In this document: positions 33,794-45,488 of the stretch, in pieces
How the letters are laid out: every line of letters begins with the position of its first letter
Position numbering within the stretch: the first letter of the stretch is position 1
Origin: Hippopus hippopus
Lineage: Eukaryota; Mollusca; Bivalvia; Cardiida; Cardiidae
NCBI GenBank assembly: GCA_946811185.2
Contig: OX328109.1
Location: 37,308,129-37,372,128, forward strand
Length of the DNA stretch: 64,000 nt
Reading direction: 5' to 3'
Made by a program: the position numbers and the translations under genes
Notes under the pieces: generated by a model
What the model was told of the DNA's origin: nothing
What the model saw: only the letters and a program-made list of their open reading frames with translations
Databases searched by the model: none

Positions 33794-34139
33794 AGTAATG
33801 ATCCTACAACTACTACTACCGTGAAATATCTGACAGCAGTATGCTCAAGATGCAAGAACTTGTGATGAAAAATATAGCTATTGATTGACCTACCTACCAT
33901 ACAGGCCATTTTGAATTATACTAGAAATGAAAGCAAGACATGACACATGAAAAAGTTGATATCATAAGAATGGAACATGATTGGATTTGATTCATCTTAA
34001 GGACAGTATTATGGAAGGAGTAATTGTTTAGCTACGTATGAACAATCATTGCCTTATCAACAATGTTTTAAGGTTTGTATGCATTGGAGGCTTAAATACT
34101 CTGTGGTAATGTTTTAACACTTGAACTCTAAGAGTGCGG

Positions 34140-34145
34140 AATAAA
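34140..34145 (+). terminator. Candidate polyadenylation signal of ACADS
   Basis: AATAAA about 350 bp after the ACADS stop codon, in otherwise unannotated 3' sequence. Use is inferred. Confidence 0.45.
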
Positions 34146-34649
34146 CTCAACTAGTTTTCATTGACAAAATAAGACTCTAGTAAGAGTAACTAAAAGGTTG
34201 CTGTGGACCAGAATGTCTTGGCAAAGTGGACAGTGCAGATCAAACAGCATATTTTGTAAAGTCTGGTCCTAATCTACCCTAGCTGCAAAGGCAACTAACT
34301 TTTAATAGGTGCTTCAGGGTTTAAAAATCAAACAAGATATTTTACTAGAAAAAGGGAGATGGGCAGAGGGAGGGAGAGAGAGAAAGCAAAGTAGAAGATA
34401 GACATATTGGTTACAATGAGTAATTTCTCAGTTGTACTGGATGCATTAGAATATCAGGAAGTTCATGGTGAACTGCAGGTTATAGCCATTGTGGTGAATA
34501 GGCTATTTTTTTTTTTTACTGCAAAAAGTGGAATACAAGTATCAAAGGATATTAAAGTAGAAGAAATTATTTGCCCTCATCATCTCATTCCTAATGCTTG
34601 AATTCAAATGTTTGAACAAAGAAGAGATGGTCATAATGAACAATTTTTT

Positions 34650-34866
34650 TAACTCTTTACTATTTACCAAATGGCAAAATTTTAGACTTGTCCAAATTGA
34701 AAGCATTTGCAGATGACATATTAAATGTAGTTATAATGATGCTTTCTATCCTAGAGTAGAAAACATTGTGGGAAAAGGAGAAAATGTTGGTTACCAGCAT
34801 TTTCTCTTTTTCCTCCAGTATTTTCAAAAGCCTTTGTCTTCAGGGTCGTTAAAACTTGGGATTATT
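34650..34866 (+). mobile_element. TTAA-A element, right end missing
   Basis: TTAACTCTTTACTATTTACC to AAAACTTGGGATTATT. Between ACADS and TIMM22. Confidence 0.82.
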
Positions 34867-35028
34867 TTTCTCTTTGCCTTAATGTTTTCACATGTATTCA
34901 GTCTTAATTTATGCTGCTTATCCATATTCTACAAGTATGTGTTCAAGGTTGTCTGCTACAAATACTGTGACAGGAGATAAAATGAGGTAGAGATGGACAA
35001 ACCCATAATCCTTTACCAGACAAAACTA

Positions 35029-35330
35029 GAGCTGTCACTGAATGTGACTTATACCCCTGCCAGCGCTTTGACAGAAACAGGCAATTTAACAAAACATTTT
35101 GTAAGTTCAAGGGGAGATTACCCTTGAATCATAGGGAGTAGATGATTGAAAACTGCGTCTTGCACAACTTCAGTATAAGATCAATGTATCAACAAACTTT
35201 CAATACAATAGCAGCAAAACTGTAGGAGGAGTTCGTGACACAGAATTACTAGTATTTTGTACACAGATGGACACACGGACGGACAGACAGGCCGATTCCA
35301 GTATACCCCCGAAAACATTCGCGGGGGTAT
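35029..35330. repeat. Dispersed repeat ending GCGGGGGTATAAAA
   Basis: Starts AACTAGAGCTGTCACTGAAT with TTATACCCCTGCCAGCG, ends CCCGAAAACATTCGCGGGGG. Short inverted ends TATACCCC / GGGGGTATA. Non-coding. Confidence 0.5.
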
Positions 35331-35457
35331 AAAAATGTTAGGCTTGTCCAAATTGAATGCATTTGCAAAGGATGAATTGACTGTGGTTTAAACACTTATA
35401 ACTGTCAATGAATGGATAAAAAAAACATTGTGGGAAAAGGAGAAAATGCTGGTTACC
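35331..35457 (+). mobile_element. TTAA-A element, left half
   Basis: GGCTTGTCCAAATTGAATGC through ACATTGTGGGAAAAGGAGAA to GCTGGTTACC, where it is cut at the palindrome centre. Confidence 0.75.
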
Positions 35458-35631
35458 CTGACAGTTAATTGATCTCATCTTCTAAATGTTCTTTAGTGAT
35501 TATGGAAGAGAGCTAGAGAACCAAATCTGTTCTTAAACTGTAAATAGTTAATCAAGACTGATTTCAAAAAGTTTATATTTATTCTGTGATACAAATAAAA
35601 TTTTTTAAAACAAAACTATTGTGATAAATGA

Positions 35632-35852
35632 ATGTGGAGCCCCAGTAGTGCAGTAGGTAGCATACAGGACTTGAGCACAGGGGTTCCTTGGTTCAAATCC
35701 CCAGCAGGGCCAATTCGTTTCTGAGAACTGACAATATTGTGCGAAGTACTGACAACAGAAACTCCAGCAAAGCATGGATAGGTGCACTGGTGGCCACGAT
35801 ATAGGTAACTGAAATAATGTTGAAAATGGCATTAAACAACACATAATCAGTA
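35632..35852 (+). mobile_element. tRNA-derived SINE, family 2
   Basis: Head GTAGTGCAGTAGGTAGCATA and GGTTCAAATCCCC (B box), body AGAAACTCCAGCAAAGCATG, tail CTGAAATAATGTTGAAAATG and GGCATTAAACAACA. Relatives at 52692 and 52991. Confidence 0.85.
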
Positions 35853-36462
35853 CAATCATTCAATTTTATCAATTAATAGCCACAAGCAGTTCATTAAACC
35901 ATTACTTTAACAAATTAGCAGAAGACAACTGTTCAACTATCCTAAGTATCAGAAATCAAAGCGAGCTTTATTCCAATGAATACATGGAAAAATAATGGGA
36001 CAAAAGGGGAAATGCTAATTAGAAGCAATTTTTCCATTCGTTTCAAGGTATTGAACTCTTTACCAATTACAAAAAAAAACCTCTTCACAACCAGCATTCT
36101 TCGCTTGCATCCAAAACAGTTAAGTATTCAAAATTCTCTTTAGAGTCATACTTATCCACAGTACAGGCTATTTTTAGACTTGGGACTACCTAAAAAGTAA
36201 TACAAGTTACACCAAGGACAAACACTCAAAGAAAAGGAAAAACATTGCTTTTTTTTTTCACTAGAATGGTAAACATGGTGGGAAATGCTTGTTACATCGA
36301 TTGGCTGTCTACAGTAGGATCACAGAACTTTTTTTTCTGGGAAAGGGGGTGGGGGTTTGTCTCGTAATGGTGTAGCTTATACTGTCATATAGTGTAGAGA
36401 CTCTCTTGTCCTGTCGGTGAAATTTAAACTGTTTGATCCTTTAAGCTAACTTCTCCTGACTG

Positions 36463-36545
36463 CTAAGAATGCCTCATATAATAGTCTATGGCTGTTGAAA
36501 AGGCAGCAAAACCAACAGCTCCAAATGCAGCAGCTTTTAAACCAG
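36463..36545 (-). CDS. TIMM22: TIMM22 exon 4 with stop codon
   Basis: Encodes GLKAAAFGAVGFAAFSTAID and YYMRHS, then TAG. This is the last membrane helix and the short C-terminus. Confidence 0.95.
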
Positions 36546-39500
36546 CTGAAATTAAATAGGTAGGAATTTGTTTACAGATGGTGAACATACTTTGGCCATG
36601 TTCTGAGAAAAGAGGGTTAAATGCATCTGCAAAAAAGTATTGACCCAGATCAGCCTAAGCAGTCCATGCAGGCTGACTTGAGTCAAAATTTTTGCTTTGT
36701 ACAATATTCTGCACGTGAGAGGACCAGTCATCCTCATGAATCAGTCGATTGTTTGACAAAATGGATTCATAATTATATAATGACAAGCTTGGTATAATGC
36801 ATCGGAGATTCATTCAACCTCCTTTTGCCAAAGCGCTGTTCATATCTACATTCATTACATCTGGCAGACAACTAGTGCAGCCAATAACGTTTAAAAACAT
36901 TGTGGAAGAAAAAAAAAAGAGAAAAGAAAAAGTGACACTTGTAGAACAAAATTTGTCACAATGAGCATTCTTAGTCGTCTTCTCCATAATTTTCCAAATT
37001 TGAAAGTAACACGTCTGATTGGCTAAACCCTTTGGTTTAGTGTTTCTTTTTAAATCTAGAATTAGTTTTAGAGAATGAACTTAAGAATGGTTGATGAACA
37101 TGGAACCAGACTTGTCCACATACTTTTAGTTAGATACTAGTAAAAGAGAAAATGGAGTTGACTTTCTGCCCTTGGTATAGGAATTACTGTGAACATGATA
37201 TTCTTAGATTACTCATTTACCTCCTATATTCCTGCAAACACAAGCGAAATTGTCAAAGAGTCTCGAGCACAAAATAAAAAATGAACGCATAATACAGGAC
37301 TAGAGCACAAAATACAAACACTAGACACACACAGACACATGAAGAATGAAAATATGGTATCTAACATACCTCTCAAGCCTAATACTCCACCCACTAGGGC
37401 ACCTGTTATTGTTCCATTTCCTAATGTAGTCTTTCCACGGTACTGAAAAGAAATACATGTATTCATGTATAACATTCCAAAAAGTACACTGACATTCTAG
37501 TGCTATTAATGGTCATAGTTCAATCCATTACTGTGAGCGGTGATTGTGGACCCATCTAAAGCTAATGCAAGTAGCGCATAGGATGATCACTTGAATGACA
37601 AGAAACTACTTTTTACTCTTTACCACACAACCCTGACTTTAAACAACCTTGTGAAAGAAGACAGAAAACATTTTGGGAAAATGAAAAAATGCTGGTAAAC
37701 AAACTTCCAGCACAACACCAAAATTATGAGATTTTTTTTTTTTTCAAATTTCAATCTCTAGGGTGAAAACATTTGTACGTTTTATTGATTTTCTGTCATA
37801 GCTGACTGAACAAATGACAAAACAAGTGAGTTCCATCTTCAGCATGTGACTATCCAGGGATATCACTTTCTTTTGGAGAGTTTAGGAAAGCCTGACCGTC
37901 ATTGTAGCATGTGTATTGAACAGCTAAGCTGCATTGAAACTGCTGAGATTCAACCATCGACATCTTGAGACTGGCAATTGGACTTTTGCAAGCTGGACAG
38001 TTTGAGCAACAGGTAGCTTGTGCTCTTATCTGAGCCCCCTCTACGATTATCAAATAGTAGTGAAAATTTAATCAAACAGATACTTCTGAATGAATGATTT
38101 ATTTTGTTTTCCATCAGTAAACGAAAATAACAATCTTGCATACCTGTTTAATCAAATTTTCTCCACAATCTGGAAATAACAGAATCATCGTTAATGTCTA
38201 AGACAAAAAAAATATTCACTTACAGATTCTAGCAAACATTCTGTCCCAGCAAACATAAATCCAATAGTAGCAAAATTCTTCCCATAGGATGTACATCTGA
38301 CCTTCATTTCTCTCAAAACAGCCCGAGTTGATGGGGTCTGATCAGGGGTTGTAGTGGTGTAGGTTGACATGGGGTCAATACCAACAGTGAAAACACCCAG
38401 AGCTCCTCCAAGTACAAATCCTGGAATGCAGCATTGTCTTTTAATCAACTTACTGAAGCTGATACCAATTTATTTTCTGTTGTTTTTTAAACAAGTTCTA
38501 CAGCTTATATCTTTGCCTCCTTGAAACCTAGGGACAAAGGTAAATCTATCAAATGTCAAACAATCCTGTTTTTAAGGAAAGAGAAAATTCAAGGCTTTTT
38601 TGAAAACACTGTTGGCAGAAGAAGAAAACGCTGGTACCCAGCATTTTCTCCTTTTCCCACAATGTTTTCTACCCTCTCAAAAAATAAATGGACATGGGTA
38701 TTACGGTTCAGACAAAGCTATTTATTACATCCTCGAGTTTCTAAGATTCAGAACCTCTCACTTCACCTTTTGAAGTCTCATACCTGTTCAAATTCAGCAA
38801 TTTAAGAGTTCGGGTTTTATCTGTTGCTGACAAGAAAAAAGACACTGACAGTGTTAAATCTTTACAAAACGACAAAATTTTAGACTAGTCCAAATTGAAA
38901 GCATTTGCAGATGACAATTTAAATATAGTTTGAATGATGAAATTTGTCTTTGATAGAGTTGAAAACATTGCTGGTATAGGAGAAAATGCTGGTTACCAAC
39001 ATTTTTTCCTTTTCCAACAATGTTTTCAAAAGGCCTTTTCCTCATGGTCGTTAAAACTCGGGGTTGTGCGGGGTAAAGGGTTAAATGTAGTGGAAGAAAG
39101 CTTTTCTCTGCTAATATTTGTAAAAATCTCTTTTGACTGTTTCTAGGCTTTTCTTACAGCTGTTTCAAAGTGAACAGAGGACAAATTATGCCATCTTTGC
39201 TATAAATTGACAAAAGCTCTTTGTTAAACAAGGACATTTAGCTGCATTATCCAGGGAACTCCCCATCATGGTGTTGTAGCTGACTTTGGGTGGACTCAAG
39301 ACCAGATGCCTGCCTAGCTCAGTTGGTAGAGCTGTGGTACTAGTGTTCCAGGGGTCGTGGGTTCAAGTCCCACGTTGGGCACACTTTTCTCCCTTGATTT
39401 ACTTCATTGGAGACAAGGTCAATTGGTTAGTGTGGGTAGGCAGCACTGGCAGTCTGTGAGGACAGGGGGGAGTTGGTGACTCCCAGAAAATCAGGAGGGG

Positions 39501-41046
39501 GTGGAGTGTTGTAGTAGACGTTGGGTGGACTCACGACCAGATGCCCGGCTAGCTCAGCTGGTAGAGCTGTGGTACTAATGTTCCGGGCGTTGTGAGTTCG
39601 AGTCCCATGTTGGGCACACTTTTCTCCCTCGATTTACTCAATGGATTTTGCTTGGCAATTTTAGGTGGATAGCACAAAAATGCATGCTGCATAATGAATG
39701 TTGCCTGGTAAAAACCATAGGGGTCCGTAGTTTGACTCCTGTCACCCATAGACTAAAACAAGGGATTTAACTCTATGCAGCCTGTTACTTGCCCCCAGTT
39801 ACAAAAAAACAACGTATCTTTTCTACCCAATCAGTTATTCTCCTAATTTTTTCTACAGCTGAGAGCTAAAACATTTTTCTACCAGAAAAACACAACACTT
39901 TATCAGTGGCTAATGCAGTCTGGCTGATACATTCGCTCGAACTTGTAAACTCGCTCAAAAATCTTCGCCATTGACACAGGTTCGTACATTCGATACTGAC
40001 GTTCGCACATATAAACCAATGAAATTTCTCGTTTCAAACAGTGTCACCATACTGTCACGTGACAAAAAGGTGTGAGCAGCTGTACGAAATTTCATTGGTT
40101 GAATTCACGACTGTTAGTACATATCAACCGATGAAATTTCTCATTCCAAACAATGTCACATGACAGAAGATGGCTGCAGCTGTTCGAAATAAGAATGTGG
40201 ATCACAAATTCAACGAATTCTGAGGCTTTTCGTCGTTAATATTGAAGATATAGACTATAGGTCAGTAGCATTTTTAAACATGTTTAAAGGGTGGGTGCCG
40301 CTAATGCTGCATTTCATTGGATCTAAAGTGCATTTTATATCTTGAAAACGGATGTAAGAACCCATGTCAATGGCGCAGATTTTTGAGCAAGTTTACAAGT
40401 TCGAGCGAATGTATCAGCCAGACTGCATTAGCCACTGACAAACAGTTGTGTATTTCTGGTAGAAAAATGTTTTAGCTCTCAGCTAAAGAAAAAAATAGGA
40501 GAATAACTGATGGGGTAGAAAAGATACGTTTTTTTGTAACCGGGGCGAGTAACGGACTGCATACAGTTAAATCCCTTGTTTATAATATATAGTCTATGGG
40601 TGCCAGGAATCAAACTAAGGACCCCTATGACGTGTGTATTCACCGTTTCATCATTCACTCCATAAATTTCTTGCTTTGCGATTTCCTCCCCCCCCCCCAC
40701 CCCATTGTAAAATCCATGGTAGGGAGTTCCCGGATTAATGATCGTTTAGCAAGATAGGTCAAACTTTGGTGCTCGCATTAGAATATACATAAGAAAACAT
40801 ACCCGCAACACAGCTAAGGACTGCTTTAAAAGCGCAACTCTCCATAACTCCGGTGATCATCAGTTCTTGCTTAGTTCTCATATGGTTGGGTCCAAACATG
40901 TTCGGTAAAAACACATTTGTTTTCAGTTTTCGATCGCCTATCACATGATCAACAATAAAACTAAAACTGTCAACGTCCCTTTCTTGTAAAAGTGGAACAA
41001 CATCTCGTTTAATTTTGTCAGGTGGTTTTCCCAAGGGCGCAGCCAT
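36463..41046 (-). CDS. TIMM22: Mitochondrial import inner membrane translocase subunit Tim22 (complete, 4 exons)
   Basis: Channel-forming core of the TIM22 carrier translocase, which inserts multi-spanning carriers into the mitochondrial inner membrane. Exons in transcript order: 41046-40803, 38420-38224, 37442-37370, 36545-36463. They sum to 597 nt, 198 residues plus stop (human 194). Family signatures: GVMESCAFKAVLSCVAG, GFVLGGALGVFTVGID, SYGKNFATIGFMFAGTECLL and AGLKAAAFGAVGFAAFS. Glycine-rich hydrophobic stretches in each exon fit the four helices of the Tim17/Tim22/Tim23 fold. C71 and C143 match the pair that forms the structural disulfide in relatives. An upstream in-frame GTG at 41070 was not used because ATG at 41046 starts the MAAP-type N-terminus. 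Intron 1 holds a foldback element and a tRNA-Lys-derived tandem; the promoter side abuts transposons from 41231. Confidence 0.95.
36592..36843 (-). mobile_element. Family D element
   Basis: GGCCATGTTCTGAGAAAAGA to CCTCCTTTTGCCAAAGC, hairpin GCAGTCCATGCAGGCTGAC. TIMM22 intron 3, starting about 47 bp beyond exon 4. Confidence 0.78.
37370..37442 (-). CDS. TIMM22: TIMM22 exon 3
   Basis: Encodes YRGKTTLGNGTITGALVGGV then LGLR, part of the third membrane segment. Donor GTATGT. Confidence 0.94.
37614..37700 (-). mobile_element. TTAA-A element fragment
   Basis: CTCTTTACCACACAACCCTG to AAATGCTGGTAAAC. TIMM22 intron 2. Confidence 0.65.
38224..38420 (-). CDS. TIMM22: TIMM22 exon 2
   Basis: Encodes FVLGGALGVFTVGIDPMS, a threonine-rich intermembrane loop (TYTTTTPDQTPSTRAV), and SYGKNFATIGFMFAGTECLL. 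Contains C143. Confidence 0.95.
38551..38695 (-). mobile_element. TTAA-A element, partial
   Basis: GAAAACGCTGGTACCCAGCA hairpin and CACAATGTTTTCTACCC; both outer ends missing. TIMM22 intron 1. Confidence 0.68.
38857..39083 (+). mobile_element. TTAA-A element, full copy
   Basis: TTAAATCTTTACAAAACGAC to TGCGGGGTAAAGGGTTAA. Confidence 0.85.
39270..39625 (+). repeat. Tandem pair of tRNA-Lys-derived units
   Basis: Two units spaced 232 bp apart begin GGTGGACTCA(A/C)GACCAGATG and run into tRNA-like sequence at 39308-39381 and 39541-39615: CTAGCTCAG(T/C)TGGTAGAGC, then a T arm GTTCAAGTCCC or GTTCGAGTCCC and GTTGGGCACA. Head and T arm match animal tRNA-Lys, but the anticodon region has an extra base and does not form a proper stem-loop. 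Best read as a tRNA-Lys-derived SINE-like tandem, not a functional tRNA. Confidence 0.75.
39716..40629. mobile_element. Foldback element with 270-280 bp inverted arms
   Basis: Left arm 39716-39987 (from CATAGGGGTCCGTAGTTTGA) is repeated inverted at 40346-40629 with some divergence and small indels, including ATACATTCGCTCGAACTTGT / its complement. The loop of about 360 bp itself carries a repeated motif CCAATGAAATTTCTC. No coding region. TIMM22 intron 1. Confidence 0.82.
40803..41046 (-). CDS. TIMM22: TIMM22 exon 1
   Basis: Encodes the variable N-terminus from MAAPLGKPPDKIKRD, then a conserved run ending TGVMESCAFKAVLSCVAG. It reaches into the first membrane segment. Ends in phase 1 at donor GTATGT. 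Confidence 0.92.
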
Positions 41047-41904
41047 CTTTGTTTTCACAGGTTTAATCACCGAAAAGGATTCTTTTTCACTGAAAGGACT
41101 TTAAACATGGACATGGACTTTTCTCTAAAATTTGAGTTGCTGCTACTTTTGCATAGTGGGGCTCAAGAACAAACTGCATGAGAAATGCAGTGTGATATAG
41201 GACCCACAGTATTATATTCTGCACTGAATTAACTCTTTACCACACAACAAAACTGTAGACTTGTCCAAAGGGTACATCGGCGTGACGTCACTTCCCCTAG
41301 CAACAAGCGGCGGCCATTTTCGGAGGTGAAATTGATAACATATCAACCATATATTTTAGTGCTGTTCGCAATTATTTTCGTTGAGAAAAACTACGTTTTT
41401 TTACGAATCAAAGCTATCATCAGTTCAGATAACTGTTAGAAATACACTTAAGAATAAGTATGACGAGTTGACAATTCTTCTTTTAGACGATTTTCATCAA
41501 ATGGGCCTACCACAAATAGACCTTCCATTTAAATTTAAAGTGGGTCTAGACTCTTAAGGCATGAAATGAATATTCTAAACTCAATCTTTGTAGCGTGTTC
41601 TTTTTTGTCTATTTCATGTCCAAGCGTTTAAAAAATTGTAATCTACATTAGGTTGCTGATCGGATTAAAAGAAAGGTCGAGAAGAATTGTTCCCCGAGGA
41701 ATTTTTTTTTTTTTTCCCTGACCAAAGCGATTTCCTGAATTTTTAAAGGCTCATAAGCTAGAATACCACTCAAGTATCGGCATAAAGAATTTCTACACCT
41801 GTAAATTATCTTAGTATTAGATGGTGATCATTTACATAGTCTAATATTTGACCGAAAAAAGAATAGTCTGATAAATCTTTTTAAACATTGCTCCTATAGA
41901 GACT

Positions 41905-43040
41905 TAATTAGATCTAACCACAGGAATTTGACATTCTATAACGAAAAAATATGATTAAATAAGAAAAAAAATATTTCCCTATATATAAAGAAACACAAGG
42001 AATGGAACGCCTCGATTACCGGCGACAACACAAAAATGCACTACCCACCCAAAAGCACCAACGAAACGAAGAGTGATCACAATTTCCTTTACCCTAGTAA
42101 CAGATAACACCAAAATGTACCTATGACATCCAGCGATCCTTAAGTAGACACCTTTTCACCGGAGATATCCGTCATTTTTTACAGCTTTTTTGACAATTAC
42201 ATGCCATCGAGAAAGCCATTCGCTGACGTCACTATTTTTTAAGGCCCGCAGATAATATTACTTTCGTTTTTATATTTATTTTCGTTTTAAAATATATTTA
42301 TGTGCATCGCATGATACTACATATTTTTCTCGTGGTAACTAGCAAAAATGTTTGTCGATATTCTTTTTTTATAGAAGGATATTTCACTTGTATGAATAGG
42401 GAAAAACCCATCAGGGGACGTAACTCTTTTGACATTAGCCTTATTCGACTGATCATTTTTCGTGAAGCACGGAAATGAAAATATCAACAAATTAACAAAC
42501 AATCCATGGTTTTCACGACCATGAGGAAGAAGCCTTTAGAAAACATAGTGGGAAAAGAAAAACTGATGGTTACCAGCATTTTATGCTTTTCCTCAAAGTC
42601 TTTTCTACTCTATCACGGGGGCCGTAGGGGCCGGGAATATTCTGGCTCATTTTTCGAGTGGGGCCGGAGAATACACATACCGCTCAGCCACAACATTTAC
42701 TGCGGGCATAATGTAGTGACGTCAGCGAATGGCTTCCTCGATGGCTTGTAATTGTCAAAAAAGCAGTAAAAAATGACGGATATCTCCGGTGAAAAGGTGT
42801 CTACTTAAGGATCGCTGGATGTCATAGGTACATTTTGGTGTTATCTGTTACTAGGGTAAAGGAAATTGTGATCACTCTTCGTTTCGTTGGTGCTTTTGGG
42901 TGGGTTGGGCATTTTTGTGTTGTCGCCGGTAATCGAGGCGTTGCATTCCTTGTGTTTCTTTATATACAGGGGAATATTTTTTTCTTCTTTAATCATATTT
43001 TTTCATTATAGAATGTCAAATTCCTGTGATCTAACCCAGT
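41905..43040. repeat. Inverted repeat, 330-bp arms, inside the 4.36-kb element
   Basis: Arm 41905-42240 recurs inverted at 42712-43040 with high identity (GAATTTGACATTCTATAACG, GACATCCAGCGATCCTTAAG, GAAAGCCATTCGCTGACGTC). The spacer of about 470 bp contains a TTAA-A copy at 42493. Confidence 0.9.
42493..42617 (-). mobile_element. TTAA-A element, partial
   Basis: AACAATCCATGGTTTTCACG, GAGGAAGAAGCCTTTAGAAA, CTGATGGTTACCAGCATTTT. Confidence 0.7.
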
Positions 43041-43165
43041 ACAAAAAAAAATCAAGGGTGTTTTCGACCCTGAAGAAAAAGAATTTTGAAAATATTGCGG
43101 TGAAAGGAAAATACTAATCAACATCCTTTCTTTTTTCCACAATGTTTGCTACCCTTTCAAAGACA
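43040..43165 (-). mobile_element. TTAA-A element, partial
   Basis: TTTTCGACCCTGAAGAAAAA and TTTTCCACAATGTTTGCTAC; it follows directly on the inverted-repeat arm. Confidence 0.6.
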
Positions 43166-43747
43166 AATATCGCTTTGGTATGTCTCGTTCGAAAATTCGT
43201 TCTAATTTGGATAAGTTTACACGTTAGTTTGAAGAATGGACTTGCCCTCTGTAACCTGCGTAAAATTCCAAATCCCAATCACAAATGATCAACATAAGGG
43301 TGAATTAAGATCAGTAACAAACAAAAAGAGTCAGTTTAATGTAACACGTGTGCGTTAATTTTCACCAAGCTCTTGGATCGCCCACCCTGCAGTGCGATAC
43401 CGAGATCAAAAGAACACGCAGTTAAACACTTCACCCATCTTGATAAGATTCATATGACACATACAAACTATTTCTTTAATTAAAATTCTTGAAAACTGGA
43501 ATAGAAGTATTTTGTGAATGGGGGATGGAAGATTAAAAATTTGAATTGAACCTATAGATTTTCTTATGTTCATGAACTAGACTCTATTACGGTTATTCGT
43601 CTTTAGGAACATGACTAAATGCGCAACATAAAAAGTTCGGTAATTTTTTTAGTTCGAGATTTTCTTAATAATTCAAAGTATGTCTGTAGTGCTGTAATTT
43701 CAGTAAACGGACTGACCCTGTCTCTTTGCAGACACTGGAAATCTTCT

Positions 43748-43968
43748 TAACACCTTACCAAGCAATACCGAGTTTTAACAACCCTGTGAACGAAGGTGTT
43801 TGAAAAAAAATGTGAAAGAAGGAAATGCTTGGAACCAGCAATTTCTCCTTTTCCCACGATATTTTCTACTTTTTCAAAAACAATTTCAACCATTTGACCC
43901 ACGTCTAAACTGTCGGCTTCAAATGCTTTGGATTTTGGTAGGTCCTAAGTTTTGCCGTTTAATAAAAG
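43748..43968 (-). mobile_element. TTAA-A element copy
   Basis: TTAACACCTTACCAAGCAAT to TTGCCGTTTAATAAAAG; hairpin GGAAATGCTTGGAACCAGCA. Confidence 0.75.
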
Positions 43969-44007
43969 TTTTTAGAAAAATAAGTTATCACTTTAATATT
44001 GTTCAAA

Positions 44008-44231
44008 ACCTTTTAGCAAACTTTTAAAATCCCGACTTTTAAAGACCTTGAGCTTTTTAAAACAATGTGGGAAAAGGAGAAAATTCTAGTTACAAACATT
44101 TCCTCTTTTTCCCACAATGTCTTCTACCCTTTTTTAACGAAATTCAAGTTTTGAGTCACGCTTATTTTTGTTGTCTGCAAATGCTTCTAATTTGGACAAG
44201 TCCAAATTTTGTCGTTCTGTAAAGAATAAAT
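44008..44231 (-). mobile_element. TTAA-A element copy
   Basis: AAAATCCCGACTTTTAAAGA, GTGGGAAAAGGAGAAAATTC, right end TTGTCGTTCTGTAAAGAATA. Confidence 0.78.
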
Positions 44232-44343
44232 TTATAAAAAGTGCCATAGATGGTCTGATCGTTCAACACATGTCTGACATTGCCAGGTCGGTAAAGTACA
44301 GGGCTTGAAACCCGGGGATCGGTGGTTCCATTTATTTAAGCTA

Positions 44344-44561
44344 TTAACCCCTTACCACACAATCCCGAGTTAAAAAAAAGAAAGAAATCTTCTGAAAACA
44401 TGGTGGGAAGCGGAGAAAGTGCTTGTAACCAGCATTTTCTCCTTTTTCCACGATGTTTTCTATTCAATCGAATGTAAGTTTCATTAGTTAAGCCATATGA
44501 AATTAAATTCTGCAAATGTTTTCAACTTTGAGGAGTCTTTTTTCTTTGGTAAAGAGTTAGA
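44344..44561 (-). mobile_element. TTAA-A element copy
   Basis: TTAACCCCTTACCACACAAT to TTTGGTAAAGAGTTA. Confidence 0.82.
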
Positions 44562-45488
44562 GTGGTGATAAATTTTTGTAATAATTAAAAAAAAATCTGT
44601 GTGTGTAAAGACACAGCAACAGACCATTTACTGAAAGCTGGAACACCATAAAGTTTGAGTTTCTTGAGAAAATCCTGACCTCAGAAAATATCATATCTTC
44701 TTATTTGCATTTTTTTTTTTTCATCTCTGTTAATGGATGACTATCGTTACGACGAAGGTCAGTTCAAACTTTAAACCTTCCATTCCTTATGAAAATGGTA
44801 GTTCAAGTTTCATTTTGAGGAGAGAAATATGTTCTGAAACTGTTTTCATTATAAGCTGGTAAAGGGTTAGCCGGGTGTTCCTTTGATCTCGGTATACCAT
44901 TGCCGTAGTGGGTGACACATAGTCTTTGCTAAGCACAGACTAACACACTCGTGTCACAATAATGTGTCTGTCCTGTTCAATTTTCAGTTGATCATTTGTA
45001 AAAATATAGGATTTGGAATTATCAAAAATTTTTACATAGGGTAAGTCCATTCTATTTTTTTTTTTTTTTTAACTCAAACGATGCATAAATTTGTCTGTCC
45101 GGACACTTTTTCTTTCGAAATGCATTATTATAGAGCCCGATTTAACTGCAGATTACGATTCATTATTTTTTTTTTAATTCTTGCCTTGTAAATCCAAGGT
45201 AGTTTGCTGGAAATTAATTATTTCTTTCTGGGGTGTTAATAATGTAGTCTGCATACGAAAGCATTTATCAAAACACCCAACTGGAGACAGCGCTTGTTTT
45301 ATAACTCTTCTTTCTGTAGGATACCGGAAAATTGATAAATTGACATTTTTTGTCTGTTCGAAATAGATAATTGATGCAACTACCGGCACGGCTGATTTTT
45401 GGCATATTTATCGCTTTTACGGTGAATTTCATTTCTAAAATTTCACGAAATAACTATATGGGTATATTCAACATGGCGTTTGTTTTCA

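Noticed and set aside
39308..39615. Two apparent tRNA-Lys genes
   Set aside because: D and T arms match, but the anticodon arm has an extra base and no proper stem with a 7-base loop. The units are part of a 232-bp tandem, so they were called tRNA-derived repeats.
41047..41070. Upstream in-frame GTG start for TIMM22
   Set aside because: Nuclear genes of animals rarely start at GTG, and ATG at 41046 gives an MAAP-type N-terminus of the usual length.
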